64,000 bases of DNA, from NCBI GenBank assembly GCA_963847145.1, contig CAWJYN010000003.1, forward strand, positions 1,116,001 to 1,180,000, given 5' to 3'. A program made the position numbers and the translations under genes. Origin of the DNA: JABFRJ01 sp963847145. GTDB taxonomy: Bacteria; Pseudomonadota; Alphaproteobacteria; Rhizobiales; Hyphomicrobiaceae. The notes under the pieces are model-generated. The model was not told the DNA's origin and did not search any database. It saw nothing but the letters and a program-made list of their open reading frames with translations. Below are positions 9,086 to 17,550 of the stretch, piece after piece. The stretch's first letter is position 1. Every line of letters starts with the position of its first letter.

Positions 9086-10241
9086 TCAGCCACCGATCCA
9101 GCGGCGGACGATGCCCAGATCATTCCAGAAGGCGAAGACTGCAAGCATCAAAATAAGCGCCAATCCCATCCGGAAACCAACGCCCTGGGTGGTCTCGCTG
9201 AGCGGCCGGCGGCGGATCGCTTCGGCTCCGTAGTAGAGCAAGTGACCACCGTCCAGCGGCGGGATTGGGAACAGGTTGAACAAGCCAACACTGACCGAGA
9301 TCATGGCCGCGAGGTGCAGGCAGGGTACGATACCGGCCGAGCAGACCTTGGACGACGCATCAGCAATTCGAACTGGCCCGCCAAGCTGGTCTGCGCTTTC
9401 GCGGCGCTGAAAGATCTCTTTTATGTACCAGAGGTTGCGCTCGACCAAAAAGTAGCTTTCTTTGGCGCCCATGGAGATTGCGTCCAGCGGACCGTACGTC
9501 TTGTAGACGTAGCTGGTTGCGGCGGCTGTACGGCGAATACCCAGCATGCCCTGACGCATCTTGCCGCCAAACCCGTCGTCGATCTCTTTGCGCTCCGGGG
9601 TCAGGTCGACGGTGCCGGCGGTGCCGCCGCGCAGATAGACTCAACTTCAGGCTGCGATCCGGGTTTGAAACAACGATACGCTGCAACTCACCGAAGCTCT
9701 CGATTTTGACGCCATCGATTTCAACGACCAAGTCGCCGGCTTTGAGGCCGGCACGCTCAGCGGCGCCGCCGGCGACGACTTCGTCGATCTGGGCCGGGGT
9801 GACCGGCACGCCGTAGGTCATGAAGATGCCGGCCAGCAGGCCGATGGCGAGGATGAAGTTGGCGATGGGGCCGGCTGCGATGACGGCGGCACGCTGCCAA
9901 AGGGGTTTGGCGTGGAACGATGTCGACCGCTCTTCGGCGCTCATCTTGCTAATAGCCTCGGCGTCGGGGATGCTGGCGCCGTTGGAGTCGTCCATGAATT
10001 TGACATAGCCGCCGAGGGGGATCCAGTTGATCCGCCAGCGGGTGCCCTTCTTGTCGTACCAGCCGAAGATTTCGCGGCCGAAGCCCAAGGCGAACTCATC
10101 GACCTTGACGCCGCACCAGCGCGCGACCTGGAAGTGTCCTAGCTCATGGATCACGACGACGATTGAAAGAACGAACAGGAACGCGGCGGCGGTGAACAGC
10201 CCACTGCCGAGACTGCCGAAAGCGGTGTTCAAGAACTGCAT
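9086..10241 (-). CDS. rseP: Site-2 protease RseP (frame broken by one extra base)
   Basis: Membrane zinc metalloprotease that cleaves anti-sigma factors and leftover signal peptides. The first part has HELGH (residues 32-36) in a transmembrane helix and a PDZ domain to about residue 195. The frame is lost after SNPDRSLKLS, near base 9643, and resumes with YLRGGTAGTVDLTPERKEID; the end has the second conserved motif PIPPLDGGHL and a final membrane helix. The span is 1156 bases, so removing one base gives a normal 384-residue protein. As this gene is usually essential, a sequence error is more likely than inactivation. It lies between dxr and bamA, its usual place. Confidence 0.88.
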
Positions 10242-10399
10242 GGTGGCGTCCCTATCGGAGCATGTCACGAGTATCTGCCGGTTGCCGCTGCTCGCCGGGC
10301 CGGGCTTTCAACGTTGAAGCAACCTTTGTGCCGCCTGCCTGGGCGGACGCACTGCACGCCTTAAGCACGTAAGCGCCAGTTTACGTAAGCATGGGGGGC

Positions 10400-11608
10400 T
10401 CATCCGCCAAGGTGCTGCAAAACACCTTCTGCCTGGCGGCGGGCTCGTTGATCGAGCGCCATGACCGCCTCGAGCTCTTGGGGTTCGCCCAAGTCGCCGT
10501 TTTTCTCCAGCGATTCGAGCGTTCTCTCAACGGTCGCGGCGATGTGGCCGAATTTGCAGCGGTTGGCAAGGAAGGCCGCCACGGCGACCTCGTTGGCAGC
10601 GTTCAAAGCGGCAGTCGCACCGCCACCGTGCTGCATGGCTTCGCGCGCCACGCGGAGCGCGGGAAAGCGAACTTCGTCGGCGGCTTCAAAGGTTAACGTC
10701 GCGAGTTTGGCCAAATCGAGGGGCGGGGTCGGCGTTTCGCTGCGGGCGGGCCAGGTGAGGGCGAGCGCGATCGGCAGGCGCATATCAGGGCTGGCCAGCT
10801 GGGCGAGCATGGACCCGTCGCAATATTCAACCAGCGCGTGGACGATGGACTGGGCGTGGACGAGCACGCCGAGCTGCGCTGGTGCGAGTGCAAACAGGTG
10901 CTGCGCCTCGATCAGTTCCAAGCCCTTGTTCATCATGGTGGCGCTGTCGATGGTGATCTTCTGGCCCATCGTCCAGTTGGGATGCTTCAAGGCCTGATCG
11001 CGGGTGGCGGCGGCAATGGCATCGGCCGTCCAGGTGCGGAAGGGACCGCCTGACGCGGTAAGAATGACGCGAGCGATGGCGGATTTGTTGTGCGGTTCGA
11101 GTGTCTGCATGACGCCGGAATGCTCGCTGTCGACGGTCAGCAAATCGGCGCCGGAGCGGCGCACGGCATCCATGAACAGGCGGCCGGCGCTGACGAGGCA
11201 TTCCTTGTTAGCAAGCGCGATGCGGCGGCCTTGCTCGACTGCTTTCAGTGTCGGTTGCAGGCCCGCGACGCCGACGATGGCGGCAACTGTGCAATCGGCC
11301 TCCATGCTCGCGGCTTCCTCGAGGCCGGCGGGGCCGGCGGCAGCAGCGATGCCACTGCCGGACAGTTCGTCCTTAAGCGCGGCGTAAGCGCTTGGTTCTG
11401 CGACAACGGCGAGCTTGGCGCCGGATGTGCGCGCCAGCTTGGCGAGGGCTGCGGCGTTGCCGTTGGCGGTGAGTGCCTGCACGCGGTAGCGCTCGGGAGC
11501 GCGCGCCAACAGATCAAGCGTACTGAGGCCGACGGAGCCGGTCGCACCCAGCACCGTGATGCGATGGGGCGCGGTCCCGGGGAGTGCGGGATGGGGCTGG
11601 TTCACCAT
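10400..11608 (-). CDS. dxr: 1-deoxy-D-xylulose-5-phosphate reductoisomerase
   Basis: NADPH-dependent second step of the MEP isoprenoid pathway, which feeds UppS two genes upstream. The GATGSVG nucleotide-binding loop is at residues 21-27, and the HPNWTMGQKITIDSATMMNK motif is well conserved. The metal-binding Asp and Glu occur in VDSEH, but the residues that follow (SGVMQ) differ from the usual NAIFQ. Length is normal at 402. The start overlaps the cdsA stop by seven bases, so translation is probably coupled. Confidence 0.95.
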   Translation of the reverse strand: MVNQPHPALPGTAPHRITVLGATGSVGLSTLDLLARAPERYRVQALTANGNAAALAKLARTSGAKLAVVAEPSAYAALKDELSGSGIAAAAGPAGLEEAASMEADCTVAAIVGVAGLQPTLKAVEQGRRIALANKECLVSAGRLFMDAVRRSGADLLTVDSEHSGVMQTLEPHNKSAIARVILTASGGPFRTWTADAIAAATRDQALKHPNWTMGQKITIDSATMMNKGLELIEAQHLFALAPAQLGVLVHAQSIVHALVEYCDGSMLAQLASPDMRLPIALALTWPARSETPTPPLDLAKLATLTFEAADEVRFPALRVAREAMQHGGGATAALNAANEVAVAAFLANRCKFGHIAATVERTLESLEKNGDLGEPQELEAVMALDQRARRQAEGVLQHLGG

Positions 11609-12528
11609 GTCAGGAGCGCTCGCGCAGGGGCCGTCATGTCGAGCAGGGCTGCGCTGGCAGCGGCGATCATGGCTGCCGTCGACAGGCCATCCACGCGATC
11701 CATGAAACCACCGTGGCCAGGGATAAGGGCACTCGTATCTTTGGTGCCAAACCGGCGTTTGAGGGCCGACTCGGCCAGATCACCGGCCTGTGCTGCCGCA
11801 GCGAGGACGGCGCCGGCGGCCATTAAGTGCAGCAGCGCGGCCCCCGGAACCCAGCGCGCGACCATGGCGCCAACGAGGGCTGCAGCGGCCACGCCGCCCA
11901 GCAAGCCGGCCCAGGTCTTGTTGGGGGATACCCGCGGCCACAACTTTGGACCGCCGATCAGCCGGCCACAGAAGTAGGCGCCGACGTCGGTTGCAGCAAC
12001 AGCGCCGACGACGAAGAAGACAGCTTGGGCACCCAGCGGCTCATCGCGCCGCAGCCAGAGCAATGCGATGCCGGGCAGAGCGGTGAACAGCACGCCGACG
12101 GCGGAGAGAAAACCGTGGCGGCCGAAACTCAACAGGCCGGTGAGAATGGTGCCGATCAATACGCCCAGGATGGCGGGGCCGGCGAGGCCTACGCTGGTCA
12201 GGACAATGCCGGCGATCACGGTGGCGACGTGCGCAGACATCGCCGCATCGGCCTGAGTGCCACGCACCATGCGGCCCCATTCCCAGGCCACGACGCTACC
12301 GACGGCGGCGAGCATCACGGCGAGCGGCGCGGGACCAGCCATGATCGTCGCAATCGCGATCGCCGCCAGGATGACGCCTGATAGAATGCGCGGGCCAAGG
12401 TCAGCCCCCACACGCGCGCCAAAGCCGCCGGATTGCAAAGATGTTTCGGACTTTTGACTTGCAGCCGACTTCTGCCCAATGGCTGCAGGACCACGCGACG
12501 CCGCCTCGGGACCTGGTGGATTGCTCAT
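11602..12528 (-). CDS. cdsA: Phosphatidate cytidylyltransferase CdsA
   Basis: Makes CDP-diacylglycerol from phosphatidate and CTP at the inner membrane, the branch point for phospholipids. The start at MSNPPGPEAA gives 308 residues with a polar N-terminal tail of about 40 residues, then roughly eight membrane helices. The family signature is complete: SALKRRFGTKD followed by PGHGGFMDRVDG. It sits between uppS (64-base gap) and dxr (7-base overlap), the usual alphaproteobacterial order. Confidence 0.94.
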   Translation of the reverse strand: MSNPPGPEAASRGPAAIGQKSAASQKSETSLQSGGFGARVGADLGPRILSGVILAAIAIATIMAGPAPLAVMLAAVGSVVAWEWGRMVRGTQADAAMSAHVATVIAGIVLTSVGLAGPAILGVLIGTILTGLLSFGRHGFLSAVGVLFTALPGIALLWLRRDEPLGAQAVFFVVGAVAATDVGAYFCGRLIGGPKLWPRVSPNKTWAGLLGGVAAAALVGAMVARWVPGAALLHLMAAGAVLAAAAQAGDLAESALKRRFGTKDTSALIPGHGGFMDRVDGLSTAAMIAAASAALLDMTAPARALLTW

Positions 12529-12592
12529 CAGCCGTTGCTTTGCCTTTTTGTGTCGTAACGCACCGCGGTTGTTTCCGATGCGCGGTAGCGCG

Positions 12593-13348
12593 TTACGCCG
12601 ACGACCGGACGAGGCCACCGAACCGGCGATCCCTGGTTCGATATTCCTGCAGCGACCGCTCAAGATGCAGCCGATCGAAGTCCGGCCATAAAACATCTAG
12701 GAACAAGAATTCGGCGTAGGCAAGCTGCCAGAGCAGGAAATTCGACAAGCGCTCTTCGCCGCTGGTGCGGATCAGCAGGTCGGGGTCGGGCAAACCGTGG
12801 GTATCGAGGGCGGCCGAGACGGTGTCGGCATTGATTGCATTGATAGGCAGCGTTCCGTCAACGACCTGACCGGCGAGGCGCTGAACCGCTTTGGCGATCT
12901 CGTTGCGGCCGCCGTAGTTGAAGGCAATGACCAGGGTCAAGGCGGTGTTGCCACTGGTCAAATCAACTGCTTCGTCCATCAGCGCCAGTAGATCGTGGTC
13001 GACGCGCTCGCGTTCGCCAAGCATGCGGATGCGGACGCCGTTCTTGTGCAGTTCGGCGAGGTCCGAGCGGATAAAGCGGCGCATGAGGCCCATCAGAAAC
13101 GCGACTTCGGTCTCCGGCCGTGACCAATTTTCAGTCGAGAAGCTGTAAATGGTGAGAAACTGGATGCCGAGCTCGATGGAGGCGCGCACGGTCCGGCGCA
13201 CGGCCTCGACACCGGCGGTATGTCCAGCAAAGCGCGGCAAGCCGCGCGCCTCTGCCCAGCGCCCGTTGCCGTCCATGATGATCGCCACGTGGCGAGGAAT
13301 TTTGGTGCCCATAGCGGTCAAGCTCGAGGGCGTCGTCAGGTGGGTCAT
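12593..13348 (-). CDS. uppS: Isoprenyl transferase / undecaprenyl diphosphate synthase UppS
   Basis: Cis-prenyltransferase that builds the C55 lipid carrier for peptidoglycan and O-antigen. The start region has IAIIMDGNGRWA-type sequence (here VAIIMDGNGRWAEARG), with the catalytic Asp. FNYGGRNEI and DLLIRTSGEERLSNFLLWQ are conserved family blocks. I chose the ATG giving 251 residues. A TTG 51 bases upstream, with AGAGG five bases before it, would add 17 residues (MHDRKSRPALRPAPRPD), so the true start is uncertain. Confidence 0.95.
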   Translation of the reverse strand: MTHLTTPSSLTAMGTKIPRHVAIIMDGNGRWAEARGLPRFAGHTAGVEAVRRTVRASIELGIQFLTIYSFSTENWSRPETEVAFLMGLMRRFIRSDLAELHKNGVRIRMLGERERVDHDLLALMDEAVDLTSGNTALTLVIAFNYGGRNEIAKAVQRLAGQVVDGTLPINAINADTVSAALDTHGLPDPDLLIRTSGEERLSNFLLWQLAYAEFLFLDVLWPDFDRLHLERSLQEYRTRDRRFGGLVRSSA

Positions 13349-13410
13349 GTCTGGTCTCGGCGCCGGTCTGAGCGCAGGGCGGGACTTCCGGTCGTGCAAA
13401 TTGCCTCTGG

Positions 13411-13968
13411 TCAGACCTGCTTGATTTCGGCTTCCTTGCCGACCAGCAACTGGTCGACTTCTTTAATCAGTTTATCTGTCAGCTCCTGAACCTTAGTGCC
13501 GTTCTTGCGGCTCTCGTCTTCGCTCATGCCATCTTTTTCTGACTTTTTGAGCGCGTCCATGCCTTCACGGCGCACATTGCGGACGTTCACGCGACAGTGT
13601 TCCGCATATTTGTGGGCGAGTTTGGCCAGTTCGTTACGGCGCTCGGTGTTCAACGCGGGGATCGGGAGGCGAATTAAAGTGCCATCGATGACAGGGTTAA
13701 GGCCCAGGTTGGCTTCGCGAATGCCTTTTTCTACAGCCGCCACCTGGCTCTTGTCCCAGACCTGCACGGAGATTGTCTTGGCATCGGGCGTTGAGACGGT
13801 CGCGCATTGGACGAGCGGCATCCTCGCACCGTAGATGGATACCATCACCGGATCGAGCAGGTGCGAACTGGCCCGGCCGGTGCGAAGACCCGATAGTTCC
13901 TTTTTGAACTGATCAATTGAGCCGCGCATGCGCCGGTCAAGTTCGGCGATGTCGAATTTGGCAGCCAT
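13411..13968 (-). CDS. frr: Ribosome recycling factor
   Basis: Splits the post-termination ribosome together with EF-G. The product from MAAKFDIAELDRRM is 185 residues, exactly the usual length. Family blocks include LRTGRASSHLLDPV near residue 30, LIRLPIPALNTERR in the middle and VRNVRREGMDALKK in the C-terminal helix. It lies between pyrH and uppS, the common order. Upstream in-frame ATGs near 14100 would add a 44-residue tail with no family support. Confidence 0.96.
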   Translation of the reverse strand: MAAKFDIAELDRRMRGSIDQFKKELSGLRTGRASSHLLDPVMVSIYGARMPLVQCATVSTPDAKTISVQVWDKSQVAAVEKGIREANLGLNPVIDGTLIRLPIPALNTERRNELAKLAHKYAEHCRVNVRNVRREGMDALKKSEKDGMSEDESRKNGTKVQELTDKLIKEVDQLLVGKEAEIKQV

Positions 13969-14137
13969 GGCACTATCCCGTTGTCCCGAATTGCTTTTTG
14001 CACCCGCACCCACTTTGTGCCCCGCCACGCCCTGCAGCGCGCGCGGGAGTATGCCACATTTGTGCGCTGTGCGCATTAACCGAGACGCCGCGGCGCACAA
14101 TTCAGCCGGATTTTACCGCCCGATATGACGCCAGCAG

Positions 14138-14899
14138 TTATCCGGCCACGCGCGTGCATGTCGCTGTCCCTCGCAACACACGGGCCAAGTTGGCCGGATC
14201 GTCGATCGAGAAAACCACTACCGGAATATTGTTGTCGCGAGCAAGTGCGATCGCGGCACCATCCATGACCTTCAAGTCTTTGGCCAAAACTTCGGCATAG
14301 GTGACGGTCTCGTAGCGCTTGGCGGTTGGATCTTTGTTGGGGTCGGTGTTGTAGACGCCGTCGACCTGGGTGGCCTTCAGGATCACGTCGCAACTCATTT
14401 CGGCGGCGCGCAGGGCGGCGGTGGTGTCGGTGGTGAAGAACGGATTACCCGTCCCGGCGGCGAAAATAACCACGCGCCGCTCTTCCAGGTGATGCATCGC
14501 CTTGGAGCGCACGAACGCTTCGCAGACAGTCGGCATGGGGATGGCTGAGAGCACGCGGGCCTTCACGTTCAGCTCTTCGAGCGCATTCTGGAAGGCCAGC
14601 GCGTTCATGACGGTCGCCAGCATGCCCATGTAATCACCGGAGGCGCGATCCATGCCCTTGGCCGCACCCTGGAGGCCGCGGAAGATATTGCCGCCGCCAA
14701 TCACCAAGCCCATTTCGAGGCCGCTGTGCATGGCGTCCTTGATAGCTTGGGCCAATCCCATCACGGTCGGCATATCGATGCCGTAGCCGGTCTTGCCCAT
14801 CAGGGCTTCACCCGAGAGCTTGAGCAGCACGCGCCGGTACTTGAGGCCGGCTGCCAGCGGGTCAACGGGCTTGGGGGCTGACGACGGCGTGGACGACAT
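14138..14899 (-). CDS. pyrH: UMP kinase PyrH
   Basis: Phosphorylates UMP to UDP; hexameric, of the amino-acid kinase fold. RVLLKLSGEALMG near residue 23, GLVIGGGNIFRG near 64 and GTGNPFFTTDTTAALRA near 147 are conserved. A TGGAG site stands eight bases before the ATG. It is the first gene of the minus-strand block; rpsB and tsf, which often precede it, are not here, since a divergent nitronate monooxygenase lies upstream. The promoter should be in 14900-15100. Confidence 0.96.
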   Translation of the reverse strand: MSSTPSSAPKPVDPLAAGLKYRRVLLKLSGEALMGKTGYGIDMPTVMGLAQAIKDAMHSGLEMGLVIGGGNIFRGLQGAAKGMDRASGDYMGMLATVMNALAFQNALEELNVKARVLSAIPMPTVCEAFVRSKAMHHLEERRVVIFAAGTGNPFFTTDTTAALRAAEMSCDVILKATQVDGVYNTDPNKDPTAKRYETVTYAEVLAKDLKVMDGAAIALARDNNIPVVVFSIDDPANLARVLRGTATCTRVAG

Positions 14900-15127
14900 T
14901 TCGAAACTCCAGGAAACGACTAGATTTAGGCACCTGCGGATCGCTCAATACTGCTTTTCCCGTGCGCTTGGGAGTGGCCAAACCCGCACATATCGGCGGC
15001 GGGCGACACTTCGGGTACCGTGACCGCGCCCGATACGCCCCGCTAGGGCCTTGGCGGCCGTTTTGGCGGGGCTCGCGGAACCTGATAGTGATGATTTTTC
15101 ATGCGGCTCGATCTAACGAGTGAGACC

Positions 15128-16105
15128 ATGGCCATTGCAACGCGACTGACCCAGCGCCTCGGTATTGTGCATCCCATCATTTCGGCGCCGATGGCGTTTG
15201 CCGCGGGTGGGGCGCTGGCTGCGGCGGTGTCGCATGCGGGTGCTCTTGGGTTGATCGGCGGCGGCTATGGCGACGGTGCGTGGCTTGAAACACAGTTCCG
15301 TGCAGCCGGAAATGCGCGGATCGGCTGCGGGTTCATCACCTGGTCGATGGCGAAGCAGCCGCACCTGCTCGACGCGGCGTTGGCGCATCGCCCGCGCGCG
15401 CTTTTTCTCTCGTTTGCCGATCCGACGCCCTATGTGGCAAAAATCAAGGCTGCGGGTGCACTTGCCATTCAGCAGGTGCAGACGCGGCGAGATGCGGAGA
15501 TCGCGATCGACTGTGGCTGCGACGTGGTCGTTGCGCAGGGCGCGGAGGCAGGTGGTCATGGCGACAAGCGCGCGACGATGACACTGGTGCCGGAGATTGC
15601 TGATCTGATTGCCAAGCGCGCGCCGGCCACGCTGCTGTGTGCGGCGGGCGGCATTGCGGATGGGCGCGGGTTGGCGGCGGCGTTGATGCTGGGTGCCGAT
15701 GGCGTGGTTGTCGGATCGCGCTTCTGGGCGAGTGCGGAGGCGCTGGTTAATCCGAACCAACACGCGGCAGCGCTGGCGGCCACGGGCGACGACACCGTGC
15801 GGCAGTCGGTGACCGATATCGCGCGCGGCTATGACTGGCCAGAGCGGTTCAACATCCGCGTGGTACGGAATGGGTTTGTGGAACAATGGCTCGGCCGTGA
15901 AAGCGAGATGCGTGCGGCTGGCGCGCCGGAGCGCGAACGCTACGCGGCAGCAGTGACTGCAGGAGATCCGGCTGTTGCTGCAGCGATCGCGGGCGAAGCG
16001 GCGGGGCTGATCCACAGCATCGAGCCGGCGGGCGCGATTGTAACGCGCATGGTGGCGGAGGCGGAGGCGCTGCTGGGCGGCGGCTGGCGGCGGGCCAAGG
16101 CGTGA
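15128..16105 (+). CDS. Nitronate monooxygenase family protein
   Basis: FMN-dependent TIM-barrel enzyme of the NMO/2-nitropropane dioxygenase family, which oxidises alkyl nitronates such as propionate-3-nitronate. The start of the barrel reads GIVHPIISAPMAFAAGG; QGAEAGGHG near residue 150 is the conserved phosphate/flavin loop and probably carries the active-site His; AAGGIADGRG follows at 190. I prefer the second ATG (325 residues), nine codons after a possible earlier ATG at 15101. Divergent from pyrH. Physiological substrate not known. Confidence 0.85.
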   Translation: MAIATRLTQRLGIVHPIISAPMAFAAGGALAAAVSHAGALGLIGGGYGDGAWLETQFRAAGNARIGCGFITWSMAKQPHLLDAALAHRPRALFLSFADPTPYVAKIKAAGALAIQQVQTRRDAEIAIDCGCDVVVAQGAEAGGHGDKRATMTLVPEIADLIAKRAPATLLCAAGGIADGRGLAAALMLGADGVVVGSRFWASAEALVNPNQHAAALAATGDDTVRQSVTDIARGYDWPERFNIRVVRNGFVEQWLGRESEMRAAGAPERERYAAAVTAGDPAVAAAIAGEAAGLIHSIEPAGAIVTRMVAEAEALLGGGWRRAKA

Positions 16106-16120
16106 CATTGTCGACCATTT

Positions 16121-16142
16121 ATGCTATCAGATATGATAGCAT
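16121..16142. promoter_or_regulatory. Inverted-repeat operator of the first toxin-antitoxin pair
   Basis: ATGCTATCA and TGATAGCAT form perfect 9-base arms around a 4-base spacer, 28 bases before the antitoxin GTG. RHH antitoxins of the FitA/VapB type bind such palindromes to repress their own operon, so this is a likely autoregulatory site. Confidence 0.7.
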
Positions 16143-16169
16143 CGTTACTTTAAGCTCTTGGAGGGTGCT

Positions 16170-16397
16170 GTGGGACAGGTTCTGATCCGCAATCTGGATG
16201 ACGATGTCATCGAGACCTATAAGCTTAAGGCGCGCTTGAAGGGCACATCTGTCGAGCAGTATCTTCGGGACTTGATCGTACAAGGTGCACCACTTACACG
16301 GGCCGAGCGAACCGCCCTCATCGACGAAAACATGGCGAAGTTTCCTGAACCTATCCCGTCCATGACAACAGAAGAGCGACGCGAAGGGTTAATGTAA
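16170..16397 (+). CDS. FitA/VapB-type ribbon-helix-helix antitoxin, pair 1
   Basis: Small antitoxin that should bind its operator through an N-terminal ribbon-helix-helix (GQVLIRNLDDDVIETYKLKA) and neutralise the toxin with its C-terminal tail (75 residues in all). The GTG start is four bases after GGAGGG; a TTG 12 bases earlier would overlap that site. The stop overlaps the toxin start as TAATG. It is weakly similar to the second antitoxin 460 bases on. Confidence 0.85.
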   Translation: MGQVLIRNLDDDVIETYKLKARLKGTSVEQYLRDLIVQGAPLTRAERTALIDENMAKFPEPIPSMTTEERREGLM

Positions 16398-16822
16398 TGG
16401 CTGCGGCCATTGTGGACGCTTCGGTCGCCATCAAATGGTTTCTGAGGGAACCGGACTCTGATCGCGCGAGGGCTTTTGGGGCAAGCGCCACGTTGATGCT
16501 GGCACCAGATTTCTTGGTGCTTGAAGCGGCCAACGCATTCCGAAAGGCGGTCAAGGCAGGCCTTGTTGTGCCGCTCTATGCAGAGCAGTCGATCGCAAGC
16601 TTGCGCCGCATTTTTGATCCGCTGATCGACACGGCGGGGTTGATCGACAAGGCTTTCCTGGCATCGGTCGCATTGCGGCACCCCATTTATGACTGTCTCT
16701 ATCTGGTCGCCAGCGAGCAGCAAAAATTGCCGCTCATCACGGCTGATGCGGCGTTCGTTGCGAAACTTGCCGGCACGGCTTATGCGCAGAACGTCGTGCT
16801 GCTCGCTGATTGGAAACCTTGA
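16397..16822 (+). CDS. PIN-domain ribonuclease toxin (VapC/FitB family), pair 1
   Basis: Metal-dependent ribonuclease toxin of 141 residues. The acidic active-site residues of the PIN fold are all present: Asp7 (VDASVAIKW), Glu43, Asp99 (HPIYDCLYL) and Asp117 (LITADAAF), so it is likely active. It is translationally coupled to its antitoxin. The last 28 codons nearly equal those of the second toxin, including bases past the stop; see findings. VapC-family toxins usually cut tRNA, but the target here is unknown. Confidence 0.9.
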   Translation: MAAAIVDASVAIKWFLREPDSDRARAFGASATLMLAPDFLVLEAANAFRKAVKAGLVVPLYAEQSIASLRRIFDPLIDTAGLIDKAFLASVALRHPIYDCLYLVASEQQKLPLITADAAFVAKLAGTAYAQNVVLLADWKP

Positions 16823-16858
16823 GAGCGGAATGAGAGTGTCGAACCCACGGAGATGGCT

Positions 16859-17110
16859 ATGCCCGACCTGCTGATCCGCAACGTTCCAACGGAGCTGATC
16901 GAGACTTACGAACACAAGGCCAAGGAATCAGGCGCAGACCTCGACCGCTTGGTGATCGACGTCCTTGCAGGTAAGCAAATGGCTCCCGCTCAGATGCAGG
17001 TGCCTCATCATGCTGCGCTTGTGGAGCTGACACAAAGAAATCTGCGGCGCTTCAGCCAACCGCTGCGTCCAATGACACGGCATGAGATGCGCGAAGGCTT
17101 CGAAGAATGA
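16859..17110 (+). CDS. FitA/VapB-type antitoxin, pair 2
   Basis: 83-residue RHH antitoxin (PDLLIRNVPTELIETYEHKA at the N-terminus), related to the first antitoxin; the C-terminal tail RPMTRHEMREGFEE matches the PSMTTEERREGL tail of pair 1. The second ATG is preferred because GGAG lies six bases before it; the first is directly after GGAG. The end overlaps the toxin start by four bases (ATGA). It lies only 36 bases after toxin 1, and no separate palindrome is seen before it, so both pairs may share one promoter. Confidence 0.85.
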   Translation: MPDLLIRNVPTELIETYEHKAKESGADLDRLVIDVLAGKQMAPAQMQVPHHAALVELTQRNLRRFSQPLRPMTRHEMREGFEE

Positions 17111-17535
17111 CCACTTTTGTCATCGACGCGTCGGTGGCGGTAAAGTGGTTCGTGCTGGAACCCGACTCCGATCGAGCACTTGACCTCTTGCGCAGTAATA
17201 GCGATCGCTACATCGCGCCGGATTTGTTGTTGGTGGAAGTTGCAACAGCGCTCTCCCGCCGCGAACGGCTTGGCGAAATACCAACCGGACAAGCCAGAGG
17301 TGATCTGGCAAACTTGCCGCGCTATCTGTTGGAGGTGGCTGCTGGCGCTGGATTGCTTGATCCGGCCATGGTGCTGTCGCTGGAATTGAAGCATCCGTTT
17401 TCCGATTGCCTCTATCTTGCGCTTGGCCTGCAGCGCAGTGCTCAACTGATCACCGCCGACGCAGCGTTCGTTGCCAAACTCGCCGGCACGGCTTATGCGC
17501 AGAATGTTGTGCTGTTGGCTGCCTGGAAACCTTGA
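17107..17535 (+). CDS. PIN-domain ribonuclease toxin (VapC/FitB family), pair 2
   Basis: 142-residue PIN toxin with Asp7, Glu44, Asp100 and Asp118 at the positions expected for metal binding. ATGA overlap with its antitoxin indicates coupled translation. The N-terminal 100 residues differ substantially from toxin 1, whereas the C-terminus is almost identical. The acyl-CoA dehydrogenase start follows only 15 bases after this stop, so the toxin operon may drive it. Confidence 0.9.
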   Translation: MTTFVIDASVAVKWFVLEPDSDRALDLLRSNSDRYIAPDLLLVEVATALSRRERLGEIPTGQARGDLANLPRYLLEVAAGAGLLDPAMVLSLELKHPFSDCLYLALGLQRSAQLITADAAFVAKLAGTAYAQNVVLLAAWKP

Positions 17536-17550
17536 GAGCGGACCCTGACG

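Noticed and set aside
9086..10241. Programmed frameshift in rseP, and likewise in argG
   Set aside because: No slippery run with a downstream structure is apparent, and neither family is known to use it. One extra base explains both.
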